DNA of 35,828 nt from CAYJLW01 sp964370965. Its GTDB lineage: Bacteria > Actinomycetota > Acidimicrobiia > UBA2766. The position numbers and the translations under genes were made by a program. The notes beneath the pieces were generated by a model that had not been told where the DNA came from, ran no database searches, and saw only the letters and a program-made list of their open reading frames with translations. This document shows, one piece after another, positions 16,991-25,750 of the stretch; the stretch's first letter is position 1; each line of letters starts with the position of its first letter. The DNA is taken from assembly GCA_964370965.1 (NCBI GenBank), contig CAYJLW010000043.1, positions 1 through 35,828 on the forward strand. The letters are read 5' to 3'.

Positions 16991-18355
16991 CTACTGCAGG
17001 AACTTGAGGGCGAGGCGGGTCTTCCAGTCGTCGCCGCCGCCGGTGTCGTCGGCGCGGAGAAGGACGTTCTGGGAGCTGTCGAGCATCCAGCGCCGCAGGG
17101 GGCCGGGCGGGAGGCGAACCGGCTTCCTCGTCACCATGGGGAGGTCGAGGAGGTCGCTCTGGCGGTTCAACATGAGATCCCGGACGATCTTCGCGTTGAG
17201 CTGCGAGGGGCCCACGCCGTGGCCGGCGTAGCCGAGCGCGTAGGCGAGGCGCTCGCCCTCGATCCAGCCCACGGACGAGAAGCAGTTCACGGTGCCGCAC
17301 ACCGGCCCCGCCCAGGCGTCCGCGATGGGGACGTCGTCGAGTAGCGGGAAGTTCCAGCGGAACGACTCCTCGAGGCGGGCGAAGATGTGGGGGTCGCGGT
17401 CCCAGCGGGGGTTGGGGCCGGTGGCCTTGAAGGGGGCGTCTCGGCCGCCCCAGAGGATGCGGCCGTCAGCGGTGGGCCGGTGGAAGTGCGGCATGATCCG
17501 CTTGTCCTCGACGCCCATGCGCCGCTCCCAGCCCACCCGCGCCCACTGCTCGCCGCTGAGGGGTTCGGTGACGACGACGTAGGCATAGATCGTGAAGATC
17601 CAGCGCGCCAGGGCCGGGATCGTGTTCGCGTAGGCGTTCATGGCGACGAGGCCCCGGTCGGCATGGACCCGCCCGTACGGGGTGCGGGCCTCGACCCGGG
17701 CGCCCTTGACCGACTCGACCTCGTCCACGGGGGTGTTCTCGTAGACCCGCACGCCCCGGCGGATCGCGGCGTCCTTGAGGCCCCGGGAGAGGGCGGCGGG
17801 GTCGACGAGGAGGGAGTCGTCCTCGTAGTGGCCGCAACGGATCCGGGGGGAGTCCACCATCTCCCGGCACTCGGCGCCCGTGAGCTCGTGGAAGTCCGTG
17901 AGGCCGAGGGCGTCGGCGGCCGCGACGTCCTGACGGATGCGGTCGTCCTGTTCGGGCCCGTTGGACACTGTGAGGACACCGGGGTTCGTGAGGTCGCAGT
18001 CGATACCCTCCTTGGCGGCGAACTCCTCGATCTCCCGCAGGGTGTCGACCATGGCGAGGTGCGTGGCCCGGGCCCGGGTGTCACCCACTTTGCGGCGGAG
18101 GTCGTGGAGGTTGCGGGCGACCATCGTCATGGCGAAGCCGCCGTTGCGGCCGCTGGCGCCGTAGCCCACGACCTTCCCTTCGAGGACGGTGACGTCCAGG
18201 GACGGGTCGGCCTCCTTGAGGAGGATCGCCGACCAGAGGCCGGTGAAGCCCCCGCCCATGACGACGACGTCGGCGGTCTCGTCACCGTCGAGATGTTGGC
18301 CGGGCGTGTACGCCTTGTGTCCCAGCCAGAAGCTGCGTGTCTGCCAGTCGCTCAT
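16991..18355 (-). CDS. FAD-dependent oxidoreductase (DAO family, PuuB-like)
   Basis: A 454-residue flavoprotein of the D-amino-acid-oxidase/glycine-oxidase superfamily. It has the dinucleotide-binding glycines in DVVVMGGGFTGLWSAILL, then VTVLEGKVVGYGASGRNGG (the GASGRNGG loop is typical of PuuB/gamma-glutamylputrescine oxidase and related amine oxidoreductases). Near the C-terminus there is a second conserved patch, RLAYALGYAGHGVGPSQLNAK. It probably oxidises an amine or amino acid; the substrate is not determinable. Its ATG overlaps the tetR stop as ATGA, so it is co-transcribed and translationally coupled with the regulator, which probably senses the substrate or a related compound. Confidence 0.92.
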   Translation of the reverse strand: MSDWQTRSFWLGHKAYTPGQHLDGDETADVVVMGGGFTGLWSAILLKEADPSLDVTVLEGKVVGYGASGRNGGFAMTMVARNLHDLRRKVGDTRARATHLAMVDTLREIEEFAAKEGIDCDLTNPGVLTVSNGPEQDDRIRQDVAAADALGLTDFHELTGAECREMVDSPRIRCGHYEDDSLLVDPAALSRGLKDAAIRRGVRVYENTPVDEVESVKGARVEARTPYGRVHADRGLVAMNAYANTIPALARWIFTIYAYVVVTEPLSGEQWARVGWERRMGVEDKRIMPHFHRPTADGRILWGGRDAPFKATGPNPRWDRDPHIFARLEESFRWNFPLLDDVPIADAWAGPVCGTVNCFSSVGWIEGERLAYALGYAGHGVGPSQLNAKIVRDLMLNRQSDLLDLPMVTRKPVRLPPGPLRRWMLDSSQNVLLRADDTGGGDDWKTRLALKFLQ

Positions 18356-18951
18356 CGCTTCCCCTTTCGGTGGGTTCGCCCGACGGCGAGGGCGCCCAGG
18401 AGGCGCCCGATGACGTCCCGCGTGGCCCCGGCGTCGCCCGTCGTGAGGATGTGCAGGGTCCCTTCCATGAAGGCGCCCATGAGGACGTGGGCGAGGGCGT
18501 CCGGGTCGACGGGGGCGACGTCGCCCCGCTCCATGCCGGCCTCGAGGAGGCCGCGCAGGAGGCCCGTGGCGTCGGCCCGGTCGGGCCGGCCCGCCTCGTC
18601 GAGGGCGGGCACGGCCCAGATGTCGCGGAGGAAGAAGCGGGCGGCGGGCTCGGCCTGGAGGGTGGCGACGAAGGCGTCGAAGCCCCGCCCCAGGTTCTCC
18701 ACCGTTTCCCCGTCGGGGTCGACGACCGCCAGGGCGGCGGTGGCGAAACGCTCCCAGAGGTCGTGTTGGAGGTCCCGGGCGAGGTCCTCCTTGTCGGCGA
18801 AGTAGTAGTAGACGGCGCCCTTCGTGAGGCCGGCCCGGGCGGCGATCTCCTCCACGGACGCCGGCGCGTACCCCTGCTCCCCGAACACGTCGAGGGCGGC
18901 GGCGAGCACCCGCTCCTTCGTGTCCCTGGGTTGCGGCTCCCGCCTCGCCAT
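18352..18951 (-). CDS. TetR-family transcriptional regulator
   Basis: A 199-residue one-component repressor. The N-terminal helix-turn-helix is clear: TKERVLAAALDVFGEQGYA, SVEEIAARAGLTKGAVYYYF, ADKEDLARDL. The C-terminal ~140 residues are a divergent ligand-binding domain. I chose the ATG at 18951 (MARREPQPRDTKE) with GAGG upstream; an extended reading from 19011 would start inside the -35 box and cross both operator palindromes. It is the first gene of a two-gene operon with the FAD oxidoreductase and very likely represses itself through the two palindromes at 18964-18999. Confidence 0.93.
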   Translation of the reverse strand: MARREPQPRDTKERVLAAALDVFGEQGYAPASVEEIAARAGLTKGAVYYYFADKEDLARDLQHDLWERFATAALAVVDPDGETVENLGRGFDAFVATLQAEPAARFFLRDIWAVPALDEAGRPDRADATGLLRGLLEAGMERGDVAPVDPDALAHVLMGAFMEGTLHILTTGDAGATRDVIGRLLGALAVGRTHRKGKR

Positions 18952-18963
18952 CCGCCCGTCCTC

Positions 18964-18999
18964 ACATACGCTACGTATGTTGATCCTACGGTGCGTATG
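18964..18999 (-). promoter_or_regulatory. Two-site operator for the TetR regulator
   Basis: Site 1 (18964-18980) is the perfect palindrome ACATACG-CTA-CGTATGT. Site 2 (18986-18999; minus strand CATACG-CAC-CGTAG) is a second, imperfect copy. Both share CATACG-N3-CGTA. They lie 13-48 bases before the tetR start codon; site 2 overlaps the -10 and spacer of the promoter and site 1 covers the expected transcription start. Binding would block RNA polymerase. Confidence 0.85.
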
Positions 19000-19011
19000 C
19001 GCCTGCGGCAA
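18983..19011 (-). promoter_or_regulatory. Promoter of tetR-FAD oxidoreductase operon
   Basis: On the minus strand, TTGCCG (19006-19011) and TAGGAT (18983-18988) are spaced by exactly 17 bases, a good sigma-70-type match. The -10 overlaps operator site 2. The expected start of transcription falls in operator site 1. Confidence 0.75.
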
Positions 19012-19027
19012 GGGCGCCCCTCAACCG

Positions 19028-19073
19028 AACTGGGCGCGCCACGCGTCATATCTGACGCGCGGCGCGCCCAGTT
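19028..19073. repeat. 46-bp palindrome of the AACTGGGCGCGC family
   Basis: Arms of 21 bases (19028-19048, 19053-19073) with one mismatch surround TATC. The core AACTGGGCGCGC…GCGTCA is shared with the 70-bp palindrome at 16088-16157. It lies upstream of the tetR promoter, between divergent transcription units. Confidence 0.88.
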
Positions 19074-19111
19074 TCACGTCGCCGGTCCTGCCGGGCGTGA
19101 CCCCGAACGGT

Positions 19112-19157
19112 GTTCGCGTGCAGAATGCAACGCAGACGTTACGTTCTGCACGCGAAC
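19112..19157. repeat. Second hairpin in the tetR/helicase gap
   Basis: Perfect 14-base arms GTTCGCGTGCAGAA and TTCTGCACGCGAAC enclose an inner AACG/CGTT pair with a CAGA loop. It is unrelated in sequence to the neighbour at 19028. Together the two hairpins may insulate the tetR operon from the island. The rest of the gap, 19158-19357, holds only a weak TATCAT (19191-19196) as a possible -10 for the helicase operon. Confidence 0.8.
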
Positions 19158-19357
19158 AGGCGGCGGGAGGGCCGGCTAGCGACCCCCGGGTATCATCTCG
19201 CCTCACCGAACCGAGTGGCGCCTGCGGGAGGAGGCGGGGAATGCGACGAGTGGGACACCACCTGGGGGAGCGGGGCCCGGGCAGACCCGCAACAGCCTGC
19301 GATTTCGCGTCTGCTTCGGGGCCCACCCCGACACCAAGTGGGCGGGAAGGCTGAGCG

Positions 19358-21586
19358 GTGCCGACCGTCCAACGGCATAGGGCTGCTTCGCAGGTCCGCC
19401 CGGGGGCGTCCGCCCGGACCGTGCTCGACGCGGCTCGGAGACTGCTGGAGACCTCTGTGCCGGCGTTGGAGGCCGTCGACAAGGCTCGCGTAGGCGCTAA
19501 ACAGGCCTTCGATGCCGTGCGCCGCGAGATCGTCGTCCGTCAGCTCCAAACGATGGAGGTCGGCCGGCTGCGCGAGGTGACGGAAGGCCGCCTCAACCTG
19601 GGTCCGATCGTGAACGCCGGGGTCAGCACCGTCGCCGCTGTCCTGACTGCCGGGCCTGCACGCCTCCGAGGTGTCCCGGGCGTGGGGGAGCAGACGGCCA
19701 CCAGGGCCGTTGCCGCGGCGCGCCAAGTCGAGGCGGCGCTCGGCCAAGGCGTGCGCGTCCGCTTCGATCCCGACAGCCCGTCCGCCTCCCAGACCCGGCT
19801 CCTGGCCGCTCTTGCCGTATACGGGTGCGCCCGGCAGACGACCGGTCCTCTGCGGCGCGACCTGCATGGGCTTGTCATCCACATCAACGCCCTGATCACC
19901 CGAGCAGATCGCGCGTCGAGCCGCGTCGGCATGCTCTTCGCGGGGTCCGCGCGGCGGGTCGACGCCCTCGACGCCCTGGGCCGGCTCGCCGCTCTCGTGG
20001 GTGCCCCCCAGGCCTTGGCTCTCGTTTCCCAGGCCGGCGCCGCCTTGCAGGCGGTGAGCGCGTCAGGCCGGGACTCCCGGGCCCTGTGGGCGGACTACGA
20101 ACGCCGTGCCGTCGTGTACAACGGGCTTCTCATCGAGATCGGGGGCCTTGCCCCGGATGCCGAAGCCGCCCAGGGGTTCGTGCCCGCCGCCGTTGCGGAA
20201 CGGGTGCATCGTCACCCACTCGACACGTCGGCCCTTCGCGTGTCGCTGCGCGGCTACCAGGCCTTCGGGGCGAAGTTCGCCCTCGCCCAGGGCAGGGCGA
20301 TCCTCGGTGACGAGATGGGCCTCGGAAAGACCATCGAGGCGCTGGCGGCGATGGCGCACCTTCACGCGGAGGGCGATCGCCACTTTCTGGTCGTCTGTCC
20401 GGCGGGCGTCCTGGTGAACTGGACCCACGAAGTCCGTCGTCACAGCAGCCTGCGGGCCTTCCGGCTGCACGGTCCGGACAGGGAACAGAACCTGAAGGTC
20501 TGGGCGCGTCAGGGGGGAGTCGGGATCACGACCTACGACAGCCTCAAGGCGCTCCCCAAGCCCGACGGCTTCGAGGTCGCCCTGCTCGTCGTCGACGAGG
20601 CGCACTACGTCAAGAACCCGGACGCGTTGCGCACCAGGGCAGTCCGGGGGTGGATCGGCGGCACGCCCCGAGCTTTGTTCCTCACCGGCACACCGATGGA
20701 GAACAAGGTCGAGGAGTTCCGCACACTCGTCGGTCACCTCCAACCTGCGGTCGCCGCCGGGATCTCGGCGCGCCCCGGCCTCGCGGGGGCTGCCGCCTTC
20801 CGCACGGCGGTCGCCCCCGTGTACCTCCGCAGGAATCAGGCGGATGTCCTCGCGGAACTGCCGCCACGCATCGTGACAGAGGAATGGGTCGAGCTCACGG
20901 GCGCCGACCTCCACGCCTACCGGGAGGCCGTCGCGTCCCGGAACTTCATGGCCATGCGACGCGCTGCCTACACCCCGAAGGATGTCACCGGCTCGGCGAA
21001 GCTCGCCCGTCTCGTCGACGTCGTCTCCGAGGTCACGGCGAACGGTCGCAAGGTCGTCGTGTTCTCGTACTTCCTGGACGTGCTCGACAGCGTCCAGCGC
21101 GTGCTCGGCGACCTGGCGCTCGGTCCCGTCACCGGCAGCGTCCCGCCCCCGGTCCGACAGGAACTCGTCGATCACTTCACGGCCCGGCCCGGCCCCGTCG
21201 TTCTCGTCAGCCAGATCGAGGCCGGGGGTGTGGGCGTGAACCTGCAGGCCGCCTCGGTTGTGATCCTCACGGAACCGCAGTGGAAGTCCACCGTCGAGGA
21301 TCAGGCGATCGCCCGTTGCCACCGCATGGGCCAGGTGCGGCCCGTGAACGTGCATCGCCTCCTGGCGGCGAACACGGTCGACCAGAGGATGCTGGAGGTT
21401 CTCGCGAGGAAGACGCTGCTCTTCGACGAGTACGTCCGCCACAGCGAGCTGAAGGAGGCCAGCCCCGACGCCGTTGACGTGTCGGACGTCTCCGTTGCCC
21501 GCGATGTCGTCTCGCAGGTCGAGGAGGAGCGGCGCATCGTCGAGCTGGAGCGGCGCCGCCTCGGTATCGGACCCTTGCCCGTGTGA
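19358..21586 (+). CDS. SNF2-family ATPase/helicase with helix-hairpin-helix
   Basis: First gene of the island; 742 residues. The N-terminal ~300 residues are alpha-helical and contain a helix-hairpin-helix DNA-binding element, RLRGVPGVGEQTATRAV (from residue ~102). The SNF2 motor follows: motif I GDEMGLGKTIEA (K324), Ia VCPAGVLVNWTHEV, II VVDEAHYVKN (D413-H416), III FLTGTPMEN, V SQIEAGGVGVNLQAA and VI DQAIARCHRMGQVRPV. SNF2 proteins of this class translocate on double-stranded DNA rather than unwinding it. No nuclease domain is seen. The GTG start has GGAAGG about eight bases upstream. It precedes a second, different helicase by 151 bases on the same strand and is probably part of the same defence unit. 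Confidence 0.9.
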   Translation: MPTVQRHRAASQVRPGASARTVLDAARRLLETSVPALEAVDKARVGAKQAFDAVRREIVVRQLQTMEVGRLREVTEGRLNLGPIVNAGVSTVAAVLTAGPARLRGVPGVGEQTATRAVAAARQVEAALGQGVRVRFDPDSPSASQTRLLAALAVYGCARQTTGPLRRDLHGLVIHINALITRADRASSRVGMLFAGSARRVDALDALGRLAALVGAPQALALVSQAGAALQAVSASGRDSRALWADYERRAVVYNGLLIEIGGLAPDAEAAQGFVPAAVAERVHRHPLDTSALRVSLRGYQAFGAKFALAQGRAILGDEMGLGKTIEALAAMAHLHAEGDRHFLVVCPAGVLVNWTHEVRRHSSLRAFRLHGPDREQNLKVWARQGGVGITTYDSLKALPKPDGFEVALLVVDEAHYVKNPDALRTRAVRGWIGGTPRALFLTGTPMENKVEEFRTLVGHLQPAVAAGISARPGLAGAAAFRTAVAPVYLRRNQADVLAELPPRIVTEEWVELTGADLHAYREAVASRNFMAMRRAAYTPKDVTGSAKLARLVDVVSEVTANGRKVVVFSYFLDVLDSVQRVLGDLALGPVTGSVPPPVRQELVDHFTARPGPVVLVSQIEAGGVGVNLQAASVVILTEPQWKSTVEDQAIARCHRMGQVRPVNVHRLLAANTVDQRMLEVLARKTLLFDEYVRHSELKEASPDAVDVSDVSVARDVVSQVEEERRIVELERRRLGIGPLPV

Positions 21587-21737
21587 CCCGCCGATTCGCC
21601 CGGTGCGGCGCCCGCCTGTCGCGTGGCGGAAGGCTCAGCGGATTCGCCGTGGCGAGACGCCGGATCCCCCGGAACGTGTCGTACCCGGCGGATAGAGTGG
21701 CGACTTCGGAGACGTACCTACCGAGGAGGATGGCGGG

Positions 21738-24700
21738 GTGCGGGGAGGTGGGGTGAGGCTGGAGGATCTCACACCGGGCGCGGTGTTGCGCGGTGTGGAG
21801 CCGTCCGGGCCCGTCGAGGTCGTGCAGGCGACGTGGCACGGCGGCGACGTCCTCACGCTCACGTTCCGGACGCAGCAGGGGCACGTTCGCCAGGAGCTCC
21901 TCTACCGTGAGGACGAACCCCGCCTCACGCTGGAATCCCCCGGCCCCGCCCGGGCCTTCGACGCCGACCCGGCGCGGTTCTGCCTCGTGAGCGAGGCCCG
22001 CCGCATCAGCCTCGCCTACCTCTTCGACCCCTACCTCGCGGTCACGACGTCTGACCTGGAGCCGCTGCCGCACCAGATCCAGGCGGTGTACCAGGAGATG
22101 CTCCCGCGCCAACCGCTGCGGTTCCTGCTCGCCGACGACCCCGGTGCGGGCAAGACGATCATGGCGGGCCTCCTCGTGAAGGAGCTCGTCGCCCGCGGCG
22201 ACGTGGCCCGCGCCCTGATCGTGACGCCGGGGAGCCTCGTGGAGCAGTGGCAGGACGAGCTCTGGGCGAAGTTCGGCCTTCCCTTCGAGATCGTGACGCG
22301 GGACATGATCGAGTCGTCCCGCTCGGGGAACCCGTTCGCGGAGCGTGATCTCCTGATCGCCCGCCTCGATCAGCTCGCCCGCAACGACGACGTCCAGGCC
22401 CGCCTTGCCCAATGCGACTTCGACATCGTGGTGGTCGACGAGGCGCACAAGATGGCGGCGCACTACTTCGGCAACGAGGTGAAGGAGACGAAGCGCTACC
22501 GCCTCGGCCTCCTGCTGGGGGGAGTTGCCCGCCATTTCCTCCTCATAACGGCGACACCCCACAGCGGCAAGGAGGACGACTTCCAGCTCTTCCTCGCCCT
22601 CCTCGACGCCGACCGGTTCGAGGGCAGGCGCCGCGACGGGGCCCACACAGTCGATGTCACCGGTCTCATGCGCCGTCTGGTGAAGGAGAAGCTCTACCGC
22701 TTCGACGGCCGTCGGCTGTTCCCGGAACGCCGGGCGTACAGCGTGGGCTACGCCCTCTCTGACGACGAGGCCCTGCTCTACAAGAAGGTCACCGAGTACG
22801 TCACCGAGGAGATGAACCGCGCCGAGCGCCTCGCGAACGCAGGCGAGGGCCGCCGGGGCAGTGTGGTCGGTTTCGCCCTCACGATCCTGCAGCGGCGCCT
22901 CGCTTCGTCCCCGGAGGCGATCTACCAGAGCCTGCGGCGGCGCCGGAAGCGTCTCGACGACAGGCTGAGCGAGGCCCGGCTCGACCGCAGGGTCGAGCGG
23001 CTCGCACCCTCCCTGCCGCCGTCGGCCGGCTCCATCGACGTCGAGGATGTCGACAACGACCTGGAGGACCTCCCCGACGAGGAGGCCGAGGCGCTCGAAG
23101 AGGAGCTCGTCGACCAGGCCTCCGCCGCCCAGACTGTCGTCGAGCTCGAGGCGGAGATCAGCATCCTCGGGGAGCTCGAGGGGCTCGCCGCCCGGGTACG
23201 CGCCACGGGCACCGACCGGAAGTGGGAGGAGCTCGCCGGTCTCCTCCAGGTCGAGCCGGAGATGCTTGGGGCCGACGGTGCCCGCCGCAAGCTCATCGTC
23301 TTCACGGAGCACCGCGACACGCTGGACTACCTCGTGCGGCGCCTGCGTGGGCTTCTGGGCCGTGACGACGCCGTCGTGGCGATCCACGGGGGGGTGCGCC
23401 GTGAGGAGCGCCGCAAGGCGCAGGAGTTCTTCACCCAGGACAAGGACACCACGATCCTCGTCGCCACCGACGCCGCCGGCGAGGGCGTGAACCTGCAGCG
23501 CGCCCACCTCATGGTGAACTACGACCTGCCTTGGAACCCGAACCGCATCGAGCAGCGCTTCGGTCGCATCCACCGCATCGGCCAGACCGAGGTCTGCCAT
23601 CTCTGGAACCTCGTCGCGGTCGAGACGCGTGAGGGCCAGGTCTTCCAGCGCCTCTTCGAGAAGCTCGATGCCCAGCGGGAGGCGCTCGGCGACCAGGTCT
23701 TCGACGTCCTCGGCGAGTCGTTCACGGAGAGGTCCCTGCGGGACCTGCTCATCGAGGCGATCCGCTACGGCGAGGATCCGCTCGTGCGTCGCCGTCTCGA
23801 CCTCGTCGTCGACCACGCGGTCGGTGAGGGCCTCGCTGAGGTCGTCGCCGAGCGTGCGCTCGTGAGCGACGTGATGTCGATCGCCGACGTGGAGCGCATC
23901 CGGGACGAGATGGAAGCCGCCGCGGCCCGCCGCCTGCAGCCGTTCTACATCCGGTCGTTCTTCCTGAAGGCGTTCGGGTTCCTGGGCGGGCGCATCGCCG
24001 AACGCGAGAAGGGCCGCTACGAGATCGCGCACGTCCCCGCCGATCTCAGGGGGCGGGACCGCGAGATCGGTGTCGGGGCCCCTCTGCTGCGCCGCTACGA
24101 GCGGGTCGCATTCGACAAGGCGGTGCTGCGGCCCCACGGCCAGGCCCCGGCGGAGTTCCTCTGCCCCGGCCATCCGCTCCTGGACGTCACCGTGGACATT
24201 CTCCTGGAGCGCTACGGGTCACTGCTCAAGCAGGGAGCGATCCTCGTCGACAAAACGGACTCCGGCGAAACCCCGCGCCTGCTCGTCTACCTGGAGCACG
24301 CGATCCAGGACGCCCGCACCGACGGGCTGGGCAACCGCCGGGTCGTCTCGAAGCGCTTCGAGTTCGTCGAGGTCTCCCCCGGGAGCGAGGCCCGGTGGGC
24401 GGGGTGGGCGCCCCACCTCGACCTCTGGCCCCCGTCGGAGGAGGAGAAGCCGCTCGTGGGCGACCTCGCCAAGGCCGAGTGGTTGGCGGAGGGTCCCGAG
24501 GCGGCCGGTCTCGACTACGCCATCCGTGTGGCAGTCCCCGCGCATCTCGAAGAGGTCCGTCTCCGGACCGTCGACCGTGTCGAGCGCACCATCGCCGCCG
24601 TACGGGAGCGGCTCACGACCGAGATCGTCTACTGGGACCACCGGGCGGCCACGCTGAAGGAGCAGGAGCTCGCCGGCAAGCAGCCCGCGATGAACCCCGC

Positions 24701-25274
24701 CAGGGCGGCCCAGCGCCGCGACGACCTCAAGGCCCGGATGCGGCGTCGCCTCGCCGAGCTCGAGGAGGAGCAGCAGCTCTCCCCGTTGCCGCCGGTCGTC
24801 GTGGGCGCCGCCCTCGTCGTGCCCGCCGGCCTCCTCGCGCGCCTCCGGGGTGAACGGGTCGCGACCCCCGCGGACTTCGCCCGGGAACGGGAGCGGGTGG
24901 AGCGCCTCGCCGTCGACGCCGTGCTCGCCGCCGAGCGGGCCGCCGGGCGGGTCCCCGAGGAGATGCCCCACAACAACCCCGGCTTCGACGTCCGCTCCAA
25001 GGATCCGGCGACGGGCGCCACCTGGTTCCTGGAGGTCAAAGGGCGCGTGGCCGGCGCGGACAGCGTCACGGTCACCAAGAACGAGATCCTCACTGGCCTG
25101 AACAGGCCAGAGACCTTCCGTCTCGCCCTCGTCGAGGTCGCCCCCGACGACACGACCACGGTCCGCTACGTGGAGCAGCCCTTCCGGGGCACAGACGACG
25201 TCTACTTCGACGTCAAGAGCGTGAACTACCAGTGGTGGGAGCTGTGGGAGCGGGGGCGCGAGCCGTCGCCCTGA
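21738..25274 (+). CDS. Large HepA/SNF2-like helicase with C-terminal DUF3883-like domain
   Basis: A 1178-residue superfamily-2 ATPase of the type found in DISARM (DrmD-like) and related defence loci. It starts with a small beta-rich domain (LEDLTPGAVLRGVEPSGPVEVV), then motif I LLADDPGAGKTIMAG (K139), Ia VTPGSLVEQWQDEL, II VVVDEAHKMAAH (D234-H237), III LITATPHSGKEDD, V VATDAAGEGVNLQRA and VI QRFGRIHRIGQTE. A charged coiled-coil (RLAELEEEQQL) precedes the C-terminal domain HNNPGFDVRS…TWFLEVKGR (E1099, K1101), which matches DUF3883, a restriction-endonuclease-like fold. Whether it still cuts is not known. Start: GTG 21738 has AGGAGG eight bases upstream; GTG 21753 (VRLEDLTPG) fits the family start equally well. 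Confidence 0.93.
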   Translation: MRGGGVRLEDLTPGAVLRGVEPSGPVEVVQATWHGGDVLTLTFRTQQGHVRQELLYREDEPRLTLESPGPARAFDADPARFCLVSEARRISLAYLFDPYLAVTTSDLEPLPHQIQAVYQEMLPRQPLRFLLADDPGAGKTIMAGLLVKELVARGDVARALIVTPGSLVEQWQDELWAKFGLPFEIVTRDMIESSRSGNPFAERDLLIARLDQLARNDDVQARLAQCDFDIVVVDEAHKMAAHYFGNEVKETKRYRLGLLLGGVARHFLLITATPHSGKEDDFQLFLALLDADRFEGRRRDGAHTVDVTGLMRRLVKEKLYRFDGRRLFPERRAYSVGYALSDDEALLYKKVTEYVTEEMNRAERLANAGEGRRGSVVGFALTILQRRLASSPEAIYQSLRRRRKRLDDRLSEARLDRRVERLAPSLPPSAGSIDVEDVDNDLEDLPDEEAEALEEELVDQASAAQTVVELEAEISILGELEGLAARVRATGTDRKWEELAGLLQVEPEMLGADGARRKLIVFTEHRDTLDYLVRRLRGLLGRDDAVVAIHGGVRREERRKAQEFFTQDKDTTILVATDAAGEGVNLQRAHLMVNYDLPWNPNRIEQRFGRIHRIGQTEVCHLWNLVAVETREGQVFQRLFEKLDAQREALGDQVFDVLGESFTERSLRDLLIEAIRYGEDPLVRRRLDLVVDHAVGEGLAEVVAERALVSDVMSIADVERIRDEMEAAAARRLQPFYIRSFFLKAFGFLGGRIAEREKGRYEIAHVPADLRGRDREIGVGAPLLRRYERVAFDKAVLRPHGQAPAEFLCPGHPLLDVTVDILLERYGSLLKQGAILVDKTDSGETPRLLVYLEHAIQDARTDGLGNRRVVSKRFEFVEVSPGSEARWAGWAPHLDLWPPSEEEKPLVGDLAKAEWLAEGPEAAGLDYAIRVAVPAHLEEVRLRTVDRVERTIAAVRERLTTEIVYWDHRAATLKEQELAGKQPAMNPARAAQRRDDLKARMRRRLAELEEEQQLSPLPPVVVGAALVVPAGLLARLRGERVATPADFARERERVERLAVDAVLAAERAAGRVPEEMPHNNPGFDVRSKDPATGATWFLEVKGRVAGADSVTVTKNEILTGLNRPETFRLALVEVAPDDTTTVRYVEQPFRGTDDVYFDVKSVNYQWWELWERGREPSP

Positions 25275-25318
25275 GACGAACCAGGGATCCCGGGGGGAAG
25301 AAACCGGTTGTTCTAAGG

Positions 25319-25334
25319 TTTAGCTATGGCTAAA
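25319..25334. promoter_or_regulatory. Palindrome over the toxin start codon, probable TA operator
   Basis: TTTAGC-TATG-GCTAAA is a perfect inverted repeat whose centre contains the ATG of the toxin gene. A nested CTAA-GGT-TTAG lies at 25313-25323. Antitoxins of the HigA type bind palindromes in their own promoter, so this is the best candidate operator. The local AT-rich stretch stands out from the flanks. Confidence 0.6.
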
Positions 25335-25739
25335 GTGCAGGAGGGCGATGCCGATCTCCTCTGGGGCGGCGTCTGGCTGACGGTTCGGGCCATGCGTGCG
25401 GGCAATGGTCGTTATCCGGCGAAGGAATGGTTCGATGCCCTCGACAAGCAGTGCAAAGGTCGAGTCCTCGCAGCATTCCAGGGTGTCGAGAATTCCTGGC
25501 GCTCGGGTCGCCCGACGGGGGGCCGGGTCGAGAAGGTGAAGGCGTCGAAGACCGGGCTCTCGGAGCTCCGGGCCACCAGAGCGGGATCGACCCCCCCGCA
25601 CCTCCGGATGCTCATCTTGCGGCGAGGCCAGGCCATGTGGGTCGCACATGGATTCAAGAAGCAGAAGAACAAGCTGCCCCAGGCCGAGATCGACGCCGGC
25701 GACCGGGTGGCCGCCCACTGGATGAGCGTCGGAGACTGA
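25326..25739 (+). CDS. HigB/RelE-superfamily toxin (phage Gp49-like)
   Basis: A 137-residue probable mRNA-cleaving toxin. The C-terminal half shows the family pattern: GLSELRATRAG, LRMLILRRGQAMWVAHGF, then KKQKNKLPQAEIDAGDRVA, as in Gp49-like HigB proteins. Several conserved basic residues are kept. The N-terminus is longer than usual. The ATG at 25326 has AAGG seven bases upstream and lies inside a palindrome. It is followed after 11 bases by an HTH antitoxin and then by a SecB-like chaperone, the gene order of toxin-antitoxin-chaperone (TAC) systems such as HigB1-HigA1-Rv1957 of M. tuberculosis. It starts 51 bases after the big helicase gene. Confidence 0.82.
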   Translation: MAKVQEGDADLLWGGVWLTVRAMRAGNGRYPAKEWFDALDKQCKGRVLAAFQGVENSWRSGRPTGGRVEKVKASKTGLSELRATRAGSTPPHLRMLILRRGQAMWVAHGFKKQKNKLPQAEIDAGDRVAAHWMSVGD

Positions 25740-25750
25740 AGGGAGAGACA

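Noticed and set aside
18952..19011. Extended TetR N-terminus from 19011
   Set aside because: The start codon would be the -35 box and the extra residues are encoded by the promoter and both operators.
19158..19357. tRNA or small RNA gene upstream of the first helicase
   Set aside because: No cloverleaf, TTC-loop or CCA-compatible acceptor stem could be found; only a weak -10-like hexamer.
21267..24173. Long open frame of 968 codons on the minus strand across the large helicase gene
   Set aside because: It is antisense to a gene with all helicase motifs; high GC leaves antisense frames open. Its product is low-complexity (Ala/Glu/Leu/Val/Gly/Arg) with no recognisable domain.
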